Positions 50,269 through 59,915 of a stretch of DNA of 64,000 bases are shown here, in pieces. A model generated the notes under the pieces. The model was given only the letters and a program-made list of their open reading frames with translations, ran no database searches and had not been told where the DNA came from. The DNA comes from Enterobacter ludwigii. Lineage in GTDB: Bacteria; Pseudomonadota; Gammaproteobacteria; Enterobacterales; Enterobacteriaceae. Numbering within the stretch: the first letter of the stretch is position 1; the number at the start of each line of letters is the position of its first letter. The position numbers and the translations under genes are program-made. The stretch spans positions 1 to 64,000 of the forward strand of contig CP083825.1 of NCBI GenBank assembly GCA_023023105.1, given 5' to 3'.

Positions 50269-50423
50269 CGAGGCATTTATGTGGAATAGAAAATCAATAT
50301 AAATAATGCATGCTTTAAAAGATTACTATGAACTAAAAACATACGTCCGAAATTGTTACCATATCTCAAGATTCACAACTAATAATTTCGTATATTAATC
50401 CTCCAAGGCAGGTAGTCAGCTAT

Positions 50424-51619
<1,196 letters not shown>

Positions 51620-51633
51620 CTAAGGAAGCCGAA

Positions 51634-52107
51634 ATGCGTGACGACGAGCGTAATAACAGCCTGCTCAGGAGCATGCGGATACACATTGCTGAATGGGAGG
51701 CAGGACGCGCCACTCCGGAAGGAAGCCGGTTCATGTTTATCTGGCTTGTCATGTACCTTGGGACCGCGTGGCCGGTTCTCGCGTACTGCCAACTACTATG
51801 GGCGCTGGGTTTCCTGGTTATCTGGTTCTTTTCGAGTCAGTGGATATGCAGGCGAATTGTCCCTCGCTACAACGAAAGCTGGGCGGAGGTATTCGACAGG
51901 AAGCTTTCTGCTTATGAACCCCTGAACCTTTCTGCCTGGGAGCACCTGAAGCGTCAGACCGAAACGGAAGGCCTCACGGTAAGCAACGTCAGAAACTGGT
52001 ATCAGCTGGAAGTGATGAGCGTCTGGCCAGAAAAGAAACCAGGCCTGAAGTTCCTCAGGAAGAAAAACTGCGCCGATAGCAAAAAGGACGAAGTGAATGA
52101 AGCATAA
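51634..52107 (+). CDS. Inner-membrane protein, first gene of an envelope cassette
   Basis: The protein is 157 aa from ATG 51634, with TAAGGAAG just upstream, between the IS5 end and the start. Two hydrophobic helices (about residues 28-46 and 48-68) are followed by a soluble C-terminal half. Its stop overlaps the next gene by 11 bp. IS5 inserted only 14 bp before it, so its native promoter may be lost. I do not recognise the family. Confidence 0.7.
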   Translation: MRDDERNNSLLRSMRIHIAEWEAGRATPEGSRFMFIWLVMYLGTAWPVLAYCQLLWALGFLVIWFFSSQWICRRIVPRYNESWAEVFDRKLSAYEPLNLSAWEHLKRQTETEGLTVSNVRNWYQLEVMSVWPEKKPGLKFLRKKNCADSKKDEVNEA

Positions 52108-52843
52108 AACAGCAATCACACTCTCTCTGGCCCTGTTGTTCAGTACACCTCATCTTGCTGCCGCCGGGATGGTCAGCGCGCTGGACTCTTTATTTGGGCC
52201 TGCGACCGGACGCGGTGAAGAAAGCTTCCAGGTGGCAAAGAAAAAGGCCCTCGCTGATAAAGACCCCTGGCATGCCTGGCTGGAATTGTCTGCCAGTGAC
52301 CCAGGCGATATCTCCAGCGATATTCGTGAACAATACAGCGAACTGGCAGCTTCACTGGTTCTGAGTGCAGCCCGGAAAAATAATCCGGATGCACTGGTCC
52401 TGGTGTTCAGCCGGGATGACGCGCCGGGGTTTGTTGGCAGCCGACCCGAGCTCTATGAGCCACTCCTGATGCTCGCAGAAAAAGCAGCAGGAAACCGGAA
52501 GGACAAAGAGCTGTTAATGACAGCCGGGGACATACTGCAAAAAGGACAGTGGACAATCAAAGACAGCCAGCGCGCAGCGGGTTACTACTCACGGGCCTGG
52601 CTGGCAGGAGAGAACAGCGCACCTGCAAAGATTTACTCCATCTACCAGGAGCTGCAGGACCCTGGCAGCGCTTATCTCTGGCAACTTCGCTGCATCGGCA
52701 ACTGCCGTATCTGGCAGGATGAAAGCCACTCTCCGGTGACCCAACTCCTGAACCCCCGCCAGATTCAGTGGATTCAGAAACAGGCACGGGATAAGACCGT
52801 CATAACCGTTAACGGGCTGGCAGCCCTTAAGGAGCTGCAATGA
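52097..52843 (+). CDS. Exported Sel1-like repeat protein
   Basis: The protein is 248 aa with a signal peptide ending near LAAA-GM (residue 23-24). The mature part is helical, with TPR/Sel1-like stretches (KDSQRAAGYYSRAWLAGE and following), and one Cys pair (CIGNC). It overlaps both neighbours and is clearly part of one operon. It is probably a periplasmic adaptor; the function is unknown. Confidence 0.7.
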   Translation: MKHKTAITLSLALLFSTPHLAAAGMVSALDSLFGPATGRGEESFQVAKKKALADKDPWHAWLELSASDPGDISSDIREQYSELAASLVLSAARKNNPDALVLVFSRDDAPGFVGSRPELYEPLLMLAEKAAGNRKDKELLMTAGDILQKGQWTIKDSQRAAGYYSRAWLAGENSAPAKIYSIYQELQDPGSAYLWQLRCIGNCRIWQDESHSPVTQLLNPRQIQWIQKQARDKTVITVNGLAALKELQ

Positions 52844-53493
52844 ACATAATGTCCAGACGCCTTATGGCAGCAGGCCTGACCGCAGGACTACTGCTCAGCA
52901 CCTTAACTGCGCATGCCGGTAAAAGCCCGGGTTCTGGCTCAAGGTCTTTCAGCTCGTCCTCAACCAAAGGCTCTGCTGTACGAAGTTCCCCGCGACCGTC
53001 GACGTCAGGACCGGTCACGTATAAAAGCGCTGTACCCGTGACGCCGGTCAACCGCTTCAACTCGCGGACACCTGAAAAAACCGGCAGATACCGTTCTGTT
53101 TTGTCTCAATCGCAAACCCTTCCTTCAGAAAAGCTGCAGACAGTTATTCGGGAGAAAGAACGAAGCGGACCGGGCTGGATGGGAACCGCGCTGCTGGTCT
53201 GGTTATTGAGTCAGCACGACCTTTCCTCCTCTGATAAGGAGTGGGTAAATCAACAAATTGCGCAGGCGAAAAAAGAGAACCAGCAGATTCCGCCACCGCC
53301 TCCAGAACTGTCAGATGTGGCATTCAACTGGAGCTATCCATCTGCGTTTAAACCAGGGGAAAAAGCGCTGATCGCCGTTAGTGCAACACAGGGCATTGCC
53401 GGTAAATCAGTCCCTGTTACCTGTGTAATGAAAGGCTCTTACGGCGTTAAGGACGGTGAAATCAAAGGACGGCGTGGTCTGGCAGACCGGTGA
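52840..53493 (+). CDS. Exported Ser-rich protein, N-terminal part of a probably frameshifted gene
   Basis: The ORF is 217 aa with a signal peptide ending near AHA-GK (residue 27). A Ser/Pro-rich low-complexity region (residues 28-75), a hydrophobic helix (WMGTALLVWLL, about 108-118) and a short beta-rich domain follow. The frame ends 38 bp into the next ORF. Read in the other frame from about 53468, the protein would continue smoothly, so one base appears to be inserted near the AAAGGAC at 53469-53475. The intact product would be about 388 aa. Confidence 0.65.
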   Translation: MNIMSRRLMAAGLTAGLLLSTLTAHAGKSPGSGSRSFSSSSTKGSAVRSSPRPSTSGPVTYKSAVPVTPVNRFNSRTPEKTGRYRSVLSQSQTLPSEKLQTVIREKERSGPGWMGTALLVWLLSQHDLSSSDKEWVNQQIAQAKKENQQIPPPPPELSDVAFNWSYPSAFKPGEKALIAVSATQGIAGKSVPVTCVMKGSYGVKDGEIKGRRGLADR

Positions 53494-54004
53494 TGAACCG
53501 CCTTCAGCATGGCTGCTTAAGGTAAGCGGTGGGACAAAACAGGATGTGTCGCCGGGTATTGTCTCCACGCTGACGGACGAACAGAACGTACAGCAGCTGC
53601 GCGAGCAAATGCTGGCAGACCAGGTTCGCAATGAAGAAGCCGGACGGAGCAGGCAGCCGGAGTCGTTGCTGGCGGAAGTTCCACAGGAAGAGGTGATCAG
53701 ACTGAAACCGGAAGACATTAACCCGCGTAAACCGGAACCACTCAACCCGGATGCGGATGTGATCGCCAGGGTCAGAGGTGAGGAAAACACCGATGGACAG
53801 GAAATAAAAGCCGCTGCAGGCGTCAGAAGCGAGCTGGAAGGTGCTGACAAGACCGCTGGTGAACAGTCGCGGGCATCGCGTGTGATTGCAGATCTGGCAA
53901 ACGTAGAGCGCGACATGCTCAGGGCGGCAGAAAATACTGAACGCGGCCGCACGCTGGAGCGTGAAGAACAAACCCTCACCCGAACCATTCAGAAAGAACG
54001 TTAA
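53456..54004 (+). CDS. C-terminal part of the frameshifted envelope protein
   Basis: The ORF is open for 182 codons from a GTG at 53456 without a well-spaced ribosome site. It begins with a domain ending in WLLKVSGG, then a long acidic helical region (coiled-coil-like) rich in Glu, Arg and Gln. It most likely belongs to the preceding gene. If it is expressed separately, this would be by reinitiation or frameshifting. Confidence 0.6.
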   Translation: MKSKDGVVWQTGDEPPSAWLLKVSGGTKQDVSPGIVSTLTDEQNVQQLREQMLADQVRNEEAGRSRQPESLLAEVPQEEVIRLKPEDINPRKPEPLNPDADVIARVRGEENTDGQEIKAAAGVRSELEGADKTAGEQSRASRVIADLANVERDMLRAAENTERGRTLEREEQTLTRTIQKER

Positions 54005-54032
54005 TCCCCCTTTTAACCATGAGAATCAGACA

Positions 54033-54815
54033 ATGAAAGCAAAAAAATTAGCCGCATTAATAGTTACAACATACATTAGCTTTATTTCAACGGCACACGC
54101 TTCAGCACCTCAGCCGGTATTCAGCCCGGAGCAGGAAGCTCGTATCGGCGAAATCGCTGCCGACTATCTGGTATCTCACCCGGAGATTCTGGTGACCGTC
54201 AGTAATAAGCTGCAGGAACAGCAGGAAACACGTAAGCAGAAGATGTTTGCACTCAACGTCATGGAGAATCAGGCGAACCTTCTGCATGATCCGGACACCC
54301 CGGCTTACGGGCCTGATACTGCAAAGGTCGCGGTGATTGAATTCTTTGATTACCAGTGCGTGTTCTGCAGCCGCTTCGCGCCGGAACTGGAGAAGGTCAT
54401 GAAAGCGCAGCCGGACGTCCGCTACCTCTTTAAGGAGTGGCCAATATTTGGTGGTCGCTGGGAAGCTTCACTTCAGGCTGCACAGCAGGGGCTGACGGTC
54501 TGGCAACAGAAAGGGCCGCAGGCCTATGTCACCTATCACAATGCCATCTACGCCACCGGCCATAATGAAGGCAAGCTGACGGCAGAGGATATACTCGCGG
54601 CAGCGTCAAAGGCAGGGCTGGCCGCCTCTGTGCCGGGCGACCATACCGCGTCCCTTGAGAAAAACAGTAACCTGGCAGAGGAACTGGGGCTCACCGGAAC
54701 GCCGGGGATCGTCGTCATGCCCGTTAGCGGGGCGACTCCCGACACCATCACGGTTTTCCCGGAAGCCGTAACCGCTGACAGACTACAGGCCGCGATAAGA
54801 AAAGCCTCCCGGTGA
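54033..54815 (+). CDS. DsbA-family periplasmic thiol-disulfide protein
   Basis: The protein is 260 aa from ATG 54033. A signal peptide ends near AHA-SA (residue 22). An N-terminal helical extension is followed by a DsbA-like thioredoxin fold with the active-site motif CVFC (IEFFDYQCVFCSRFAPEL) and a cis-Pro loop TGTPGIVV. The layout resembles BdbD/Com1/ScsC-type proteins rather than DsbA itself. It is the last gene of the 51634-54815 cassette, 28 bp after the previous stop. Confidence 0.88.
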   Translation: MKAKKLAALIVTTYISFISTAHASAPQPVFSPEQEARIGEIAADYLVSHPEILVTVSNKLQEQQETRKQKMFALNVMENQANLLHDPDTPAYGPDTAKVAVIEFFDYQCVFCSRFAPELEKVMKAQPDVRYLFKEWPIFGGRWEASLQAAQQGLTVWQQKGPQAYVTYHNAIYATGHNEGKLTAEDILAAASKAGLAASVPGDHTASLEKNSNLAEELGLTGTPGIVVMPVSGATPDTITVFPEAVTADRLQAAIRKASR

Positions 54816-54951
54816 CAATGACCCTCACTCGTATTTTCAGCGGAATGGCTTCGTGATGCCGTGTTGAGCGCAGTCAAATCATAAGGGTCAAATTGCAGTT
54901 GGACTAAATTTAGGCTATATTAAGTCCTGATTTAACGACAAGGCTCCCACA

Positions 54952-55179
54952 ATGAAAGTTGAAACAATCTCTTTCGTCAAAAAAAATGCAGCATCCCTGG
55001 ACCTCTCGGAACCGATTCTGGTTACCCAGAATGGTGTACCAGCTTACGTTATTGAGTCCTATGACCAGCAACAGGAGCGGGAAAATGCCATAGCACTTCT
55101 TAAACTGCTGACGCTATCTGAACAGGACAGAGCGGAAGGAAAAGTGCTTACCAGAGGTCAGTTGCTTGAGGGATTGTAA
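54952..55179 (+). CDS. Phd/YefM-type antitoxin
   Basis: This 75-aa protein has the Phd/YefM fold at the N-terminus ([16 protein letters not shown]) and a helical C-terminal tail. It lies 26 bp before a RelE/ParE-type toxin gene, and a TATATT -10-like hexamer precedes it in the 136-bp gap. It should neutralise the toxin and repress the operon. Confidence 0.85.
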   Translation: MKVETISFVKKNAASLDLSEPILVTQNGVPAYVIESYDQQQERENAIALLKLLTLSEQDRAEGKVLTRGQLLEGL

Positions 55180-55205
55180 GGACGCTTTCCGCTTAAGGTG
55201 AAAAA

Positions 55206-55541
55206 ATGGAAAAAAAAGTCGTTAAAATTGAATACACGGAAACAGTGAAAATTTGCCTGTCAGAGATCGCATCTCACCTTACACAGTCAGACGTTGACCC
55301 TGCTCCCGTCCTGGCCGAAATACTGGATCAGTATGAGCAGCGCGTGAGTCTCTACCCCTATGGCTGTCAGAGTTGTCCGGAACTGCTTAAAATGGGTGTC
55401 TCAAAATATCGTGAATGTAATACGGCAAACGGATACCGCGTCATTTACTCTGCAGAAGATTCTGTCGTCACGACACACGCGATACTTGCGCACAAACAGG
55501 ATATTAAGCAACTCTTGTTCAGACGCCTTATCAAGGCCTGA
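55206..55541 (+). CDS. RelE/ParE-superfamily toxin
   Basis: The protein is 111 aa: an N-terminal strand, a long helical pair and a C-terminal beta-sheet with YRECNTANGYRVIYS and a final LLFRRLIKA helix. Its partner antitoxin lies upstream. Related toxins are mRNA endonucleases at the ribosome. It belongs to a subgroup with extra Cys residues; I do not know the exact member. Confidence 0.82.
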   Translation: MEKKVVKIEYTETVKICLSEIASHLTQSDVDPAPVLAEILDQYEQRVSLYPYGCQSCPELLKMGVSKYRECNTANGYRVIYSAEDSVVTTHAILAHKQDIKQLLFRRLIKA

Positions 55542-55643
55542 TAAATAATCAGCATCCCGTATGCAGTCTCTTATTCAAAGTGATGGCCGGCGGATTTGCC
55601 AGCAGGCTGACACTGCTTGCCTGGCCGGCCGCAGGGCCTTTCA

Positions 55644-55877
55644 TTATGAGAGTACGAATCGGAGAACCAGCGTAGCCAGATACAGCTGACACAGGAGCTG
55701 GAACATTCTCCATCCCCATATGACATATCGCCATTTGCGTTTCTCCCTGGCATCGGCTTCTGCAATAGCCGTGTTGGCGCTGTTTTTTTTCCACCACTCT
55801 CTGTACATGCTGCAGAACAACCAGAGCCACAGAGCAAGCAATAATGTCATAATCATTTTTTCAAACACAATGTCCAT
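55644..55877 (-). CDS. Small two-helix membrane protein
   Basis: The protein is 77 aa from ATG 55877 (AGGAC upstream). Hydrophobic segments lie at about residues 7-22 and 55-74, separated by a Lys/Glu-rich loop. An open upstream extension lacks a ribosome site. It lies between the TA module and the small membrane ORFs ahead of mcr-10. Function unknown. Confidence 0.5.
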   Translation of the reverse strand: MDIVFEKMIMTLLLALWLWLFCSMYREWWKKNSANTAIAEADAREKRKWRYVIWGWRMFQLLCQLYLATLVLRFVLS

Positions 55878-56126
55878 AACGTTGTGTCCTGTAATTGCAT
55901 AGCGTCTCCTTTCTCGGCATTCACAGGAAAGACTAGCATAAAGCATTCAGATAACCGGGGCGAAAGGAAAAGGGACGTGGGAAAGGACGGGATACTGCGT
56001 GGTGGCTAAACGAGTGCTGACGTATACACGCCGGACGGGTTCAGGAACCACTCAGGATAAGCACTGACGAGGCATGGCCAAACCAGCTTCTGAAAAAGGG
56101 CTCCGGACAAACAGAGCTTTCCGGCA

Positions 56127-56249
56127 CTATCTGCGTGACAACAGTAAAACCAGTTCCTGCAAATAATACGCTGCATCGCGGCAGATATCGGGATGCAGCA
56201 GGAATGTCAGCACAATCAGGATAATCTCCAGGATCATCATCTTTTTCAT
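56127..56249 (-). CDS. One-helix micro-protein (40 aa)
   Basis: The ORF starts MKKMMILEIILIVLTFLL and continues with a soluble amphipathic helix ending LLLSRR. It has a start at 56249 with GAAAG upstream. A basic N-terminus plus one membrane helix fits known small stress proteins. It lies in a gap (55878-56308) that otherwise holds no gene. Confidence 0.5.
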   Translation of the reverse strand: MKKMMILEIILIVLTFLLHPDICRDAAYYLQELVLLLSRR

Positions 56250-56308
56250 TTGTCTTTCAGCAGTCCGGGATCACGGAGACCGGTATGATCTGCCAGGTCC
56301 GGCAGACG

Positions 56309-57076
56309 CTATTTTTCCGACATTTGCATTTTATCGCGGAAAGTCAGATAGCCTACCAGACTGAGAATGGCTAGCAAAAACAGAATACTTGTACCCGTCG
56401 CGCCCAGACCAATCCCCCCGTTCCCGGGAGGCTGCGACAGCAAATCACCGCAGGAAGCCCCGAAGGGGCGCGTCAGAATATAGGCAATCCAGAAACAGAG
56501 CACGTTGTTTGCCCTGAACAGATAAAAAGCCGCCGCCGTCAGCCCAATCAGAGCGCCGAACAGTGCTGCGGCATTCAGATAGCCAAGATCCATGCCTTCC
56601 GCCAGCCAGTCACCCGCGGCGGTACCCAGAGAAAAGGTAAAAAGTATGGCCACCCAGTAGAACATCTCGCGTTTACGGGTGGTGATACTATGAATTGACA
56701 GGGTTTTCTCTTCGTTATGCCAGAGTACGAAAGTCAGGATCAGCAGCGAACCAAACACCCCACTGGATAAAGAAAGAGGTACGCTGAAATGGTCTGTCAG
56801 GTTGTCCGTCAGCAGCGTGCCGAACACACTGATGAGCAGTACCGTCAGCCAGTAAAGCGCCGGCACATAGCGCGTCGCGCGCATCTGGAATACAAGGACA
56901 ACCACAAATAAAAAACAGGTCAGCAGGGTGGTGTAAGTCAAGCCCCAGCCGAGATCCATGTTTAAATAATCGGCGAAGGTTTCACCTACGGTGGTGGACA
57001 TCATTTTGATGAGCCAGAAGAAAAAGGTGACTTCCGGCACCTTACTGAGCCCTGTGGTTCTGGAGTGAGTCATCAT
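56309..57076 (-). CDS. COG4705-like polytopic membrane protein
   Basis: The protein is 255 aa with seven or eight membrane helices. It has internal repeats with the GETFADYLN / TAAGDWLAE / GASCGDLLSQP pattern typical of the DUF347-repeat (COG4705) family. The role of the family is unknown. It is on the same strand as mcr-10, about 850 bp downstream of it. Confidence 0.8.
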   Translation of the reverse strand: MMTHSRTTGLSKVPEVTFFFWLIKMMSTTVGETFADYLNMDLGWGLTYTTLLTCFLFVVVLVFQMRATRYVPALYWLTVLLISVFGTLLTDNLTDHFSVPLSLSSGVFGSLLILTFVLWHNEEKTLSIHSITTRKREMFYWVAILFTFSLGTAAGDWLAEGMDLGYLNAAALFGALIGLTAAAFYLFRANNVLCFWIAYILTRPFGASCGDLLSQPPGNGGIGLGATGTSILFLLAILSLVGYLTFRDKMQMSEK

Positions 57077-57318
57077 TTTGCAGCCCTGTTCAGCAGTGTG
57101 ATGAGTTCACTCTACGGACGCCAGATTAGCTCTACCTTAGGAAAGCAGCTTATCTTCTTGGATATGACGATCTCCTGACACAGGCCTGACGTGTAGCCAG
57201 CCAGGGATGACCGCATCGCTCAGGGTTCACAGCAGCAGGAGAAGGATTACGGACCGGTAAGAGGAGGCTCAGGGAGATGGCCACTCAGGATAATAACGGA
57301 GTGAACGGGTGCCCGGAT

Positions 57319-57435
57319 TTATCTGTTCCAGAGCAGATCCAGTATTGCGAGACCTTCGCCCTCATGAAAAAGTGACAGGACAGCCTTCACTATCATGACG
57401 GTAATAATTAATACCAGCAACGGATTCATGTGCAT
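57319..57435 (-). CDS. One-helix micro-protein (38 aa)
   Basis: The ORF runs from ATG 57435, or from 57429 (MNPLLVLIITVMIVKAVL, 36 aa), with AGGTGA upstream at a spacing that suits the second start. One membrane helix is followed by an acidic turn and an amphipathic tail. It has the same size and topology as the 56127-56249 ORF, on the same strand and in the same neighbourhood. Confidence 0.5.
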   Translation of the reverse strand: MHMNPLLVLIITVMIVKAVLSLFHEGEGLAILDLLWNR

Positions 57436-57808
57436 ATGGTCACCTGCCAGCGGTCCCTGAGCTGACACAATGTATCAGAAAAGAGATCCCCCGATCGGCC
57501 AGTAAGCACAACGGGATAATCAGAGTCACATTTTGTCTTCATCGTAAATGCGATGACACCCGTCCGTACTGAACCCGGCAGGTTTATGATGGACGGCTCC
57601 ATCCGTCAGGATAATGCAGACGGCAGGCATCCGGTATGACGCCAGGTACAGAGATACTACGGGCCCGCGCGCTGGCCGAGAGGCAACCGGTCATTCTGCC
57701 GCCCGAAGGTACCAGAAACGGGGATCCGTTTTGTAAGGTTTATCCACAGGAACCGGGGATAAGGGTGTGGGTAAGCGCGGCGATGTATGTCAGACAGGTC
57801 GACTCAGG
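57436..57808. other. Gene-poor stretch downstream of mcr-10
   Basis: A 111-codon plus-strand ORF (57636-57971) crosses this stretch but runs into the mcr-10 terminator and the end of the antisense strand of mcr-10. It has no ribosome site and looks random. I see nothing else here. Confidence 0.4.
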
Positions 57809-57836
57809 TAAAAAAATGCCTGCTTCGGGAGCAGGC
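57809..57836 (-). terminator. Rho-independent terminator of mcr-10
   Basis: A perfect GCCTGCT/AGCAGGC stem with a 5-nt loop is followed on the minus strand by ATTTTTTT. A second hairpin (CTGACGGC/GCCGTCAG, about 57844-57865) lies between it and the mcr-10 stop. Confidence 0.85.
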
Positions 57837-57928
57837 AAACAGGCGCTGACGGCATGCACGCCGTCAGCAAAATTTTATAATTTCCGGCAGCAGGCTGTTT
57901 GTTTCCGGAAATCGACCGAGTATGTAGG

Positions 57929-59548
57929 CTATCCACGACATTCGCGGAACAGGTCGCTTTCCGGAAGATAGGCCCCGGTGGTGATGTCCCAGAGCCCCAG
58001 TACGGACGCGAAAAGGTTATCGTGGGAATATGTCCTGTTAACGGCATTATGCTGCAGACACGCGGCGTTAATATTTTTAGCAGCAATGAAGCCTGGCGAC
58101 ATCCAGAGCTGCATCGGGATGTGCGTCTGCTGATCCGGTGCCAGTTTGTAGGGGGTACCGTGCAGATACAGTCCGCTCTCTCCCAGAGATTCGCCGTGAT
58201 CGGACACATACAGCAGTACGGTGTTGTACTGTTCGCTGTATTGCTTAAGCTTTTCAATCATCTGCGCTAACACATAGTCGGTGTGGCGAATGGTATTGTC
58301 GTAGGTATTAACCAGCTGTTCCTGCGTGCAGTTTTCGATATCGCTGCGCGCACATTCCGGCATGAAGTGACGATGCTCTGCCGGATAACGCTGGTAATAG
58401 GTCGGTCCATGGCTGCCAATCATATGGAAGGCGATCAGCTTGTCTCCGGCCATTTTGCCGATTTCGGTATCCAGGTTTTCCAGCATAACATCGTCATAGC
58501 AGGTTTTACCGTCACACAGTTTTTTACTGATACCGGGATTAATTTCGACAGTCGGGATACGGCTGCATACGCCTTTACACCCGCCATCGTTTTCTTTCCA
58601 CAACAGCGAAACCCCCGTTTTCTGCACGATGTCGAGGACATTTTCACTGCCGGCAGCCTTTTTACCATCGTAATCCGTCCGGTTCATATCCGAGAACATA
58701 CAGGGCACCGAGACTGCGGTCGCCGTGCCACAGGAACGCATATTCCTGAACGAAATAACGCCATCGATTTTGCTGGTAAAGGCATTTGTGTCACGCGGGT
58801 AGCCGTTCATGGAGAAATTCTGGCTCCGTGCCGTTTCGCCAATTACCAGGAACATCAGCGTGGGTTTACCATTCCGGGTAACGCGCCTTGCATCATCCCC
58901 CAGCGTCCGGAAAGGCATTTTCGTCGTAAAATAGGTATCCTTCACGTAATGGAAAGTGCTGTACGCATAGTTTGCCGGGATAATTTCTTTGTTCAGCGTC
59001 GGGTTATTGCGCCCGACAGAAGCATAATCCTGGTAATACAGAGCGGCAACACCTGCAATCAGGATCAGCGAAGCGAGCATGGAAAGCAGCCGGTGGGCAA
59101 CCCCTTTGTACCATTTGTCTGCATATTCAATTTTAATCAAAAACAACAGGATAGCCGGAAGAATGCCCATGAAGACCAGCCACAGCACCAGTGAGCCATT
59201 CAGGTAGGAATGCGCTTCCTGTGGGTTTGTTTCCAGTATATTTTCGATCATGGACTGATCAAACATCACTTTATATTTCAGTGTGGCGTAACTCACCACC
59301 GAACCGGTGACCAGCAACAGGGCAAAGAAGGGTTTGAGCAGGTAGCGAACCGAGAAGGGCATAAACACAAAGTTAAGCGCTGCAACCAGCACAAACGGAA
59401 TGGAGATGACGAACCCCGCCCTCACATGTTCAAGACGGCTCAGGATATCGTAGAAATGCAGCAACACCGGCCAGTTAAGTAAGAATGCAAAAACGAGTGC
59501 CAGAAGTAAAACCAAGGGGATTACCCTCATCCTGAAAAGTACGGGCAT
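57929..59548 (-). CDS. mcr-10: Phosphoethanolamine-lipid A transferase MCR-10 (colistin resistance)
   Basis: The protein is 539 aa from ATG 59548 (MPVLFRMRV, GGAGA upstream), the length of MCR-10 and MCR-9. Five N-terminal membrane helices precede a periplasmic alkaline-phosphatase-like domain. The catalytic Thr277 is in CGTATAVSVPCMF, metal ligand Glu238 in VIGETARS, and the DHGES site and disulfide Cys residues are present. It transfers phosphoethanolamine from phosphatidylethanolamine to lipid A. Many residues differ from recalled MCR-9, and the adjacent XerC-like gene is the context described for mcr-10. The exact variant number is not settled. Confidence 0.88.
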   Translation of the reverse strand: MPVLFRMRVIPLVLLLALVFAFLLNWPVLLHFYDILSRLEHVRAGFVISIPFVLVAALNFVFMPFSVRYLLKPFFALLLVTGSVVSYATLKYKVMFDQSMIENILETNPQEAHSYLNGSLVLWLVFMGILPAILLFLIKIEYADKWYKGVAHRLLSMLASLILIAGVAALYYQDYASVGRNNPTLNKEIIPANYAYSTFHYVKDTYFTTKMPFRTLGDDARRVTRNGKPTLMFLVIGETARSQNFSMNGYPRDTNAFTSKIDGVISFRNMRSCGTATAVSVPCMFSDMNRTDYDGKKAAGSENVLDIVQKTGVSLLWKENDGGCKGVCSRIPTVEINPGISKKLCDGKTCYDDVMLENLDTEIGKMAGDKLIAFHMIGSHGPTYYQRYPAEHRHFMPECARSDIENCTQEQLVNTYDNTIRHTDYVLAQMIEKLKQYSEQYNTVLLYVSDHGESLGESGLYLHGTPYKLAPDQQTHIPMQLWMSPGFIAAKNINAACLQHNAVNRTYSHDNLFASVLGLWDITTGAYLPESDLFRECRG

Positions 59549-59915
59549 TACGATCTCCATCAATAATATGTCCCCGCCCGGGGTCACAGGTTGCACCAGA
59601 AAAAGGGCAACAGGTTATCAGACCCGGCGGTTCCTAAGCGAAACTATTTTTTAATGACTAGTACCCAATCAGTGAGTTATCTCTGGTATCCGGCCTGAGT
59701 CGCCGGTAGCGGTATTGGGATACAAAGCGGAGCAGCCAGCTGGCCGTTTACCGAAGGGAAAAGATGAAGACGTCCTTCAGACTGCGCAACAGGGGAAGCA
59801 GCGTAGTCCGGAGTTCCGCCTCCTCTGTTCAGACAGTACCGGATATGACAGCAGCACGGCTGCCACCGGCATTACTGTTACGGGTTTCTTGTTAAGTTAT
59901 TAACTTAATATGATA
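59549..59915 (-). other. mcr-10 upstream region
   Basis: This 367-bp stretch separates mcr-10 from the recombinase gene. It holds a TGATAAC-type -10 candidate about 65 bp before the mcr-10 start but no strong -35. No inverted repeat, regulator gene or insertion-sequence end was found. The two-component regulators seen downstream of some mcr-9 genes are absent here. Confidence 0.4.

Noticed and set aside
57636..57971. 111-codon ORF downstream of mcr-10
   Set aside because: It runs through the mcr-10 terminator hairpins and into the end of mcr-10 on the opposite strand, without a ribosome site.
58283..59194. 303-codon ORF antisense to mcr-10
   Set aside because: It lies wholly inside the conserved mcr-10 frame on the other strand, with no ribosome site or recognisable domain.
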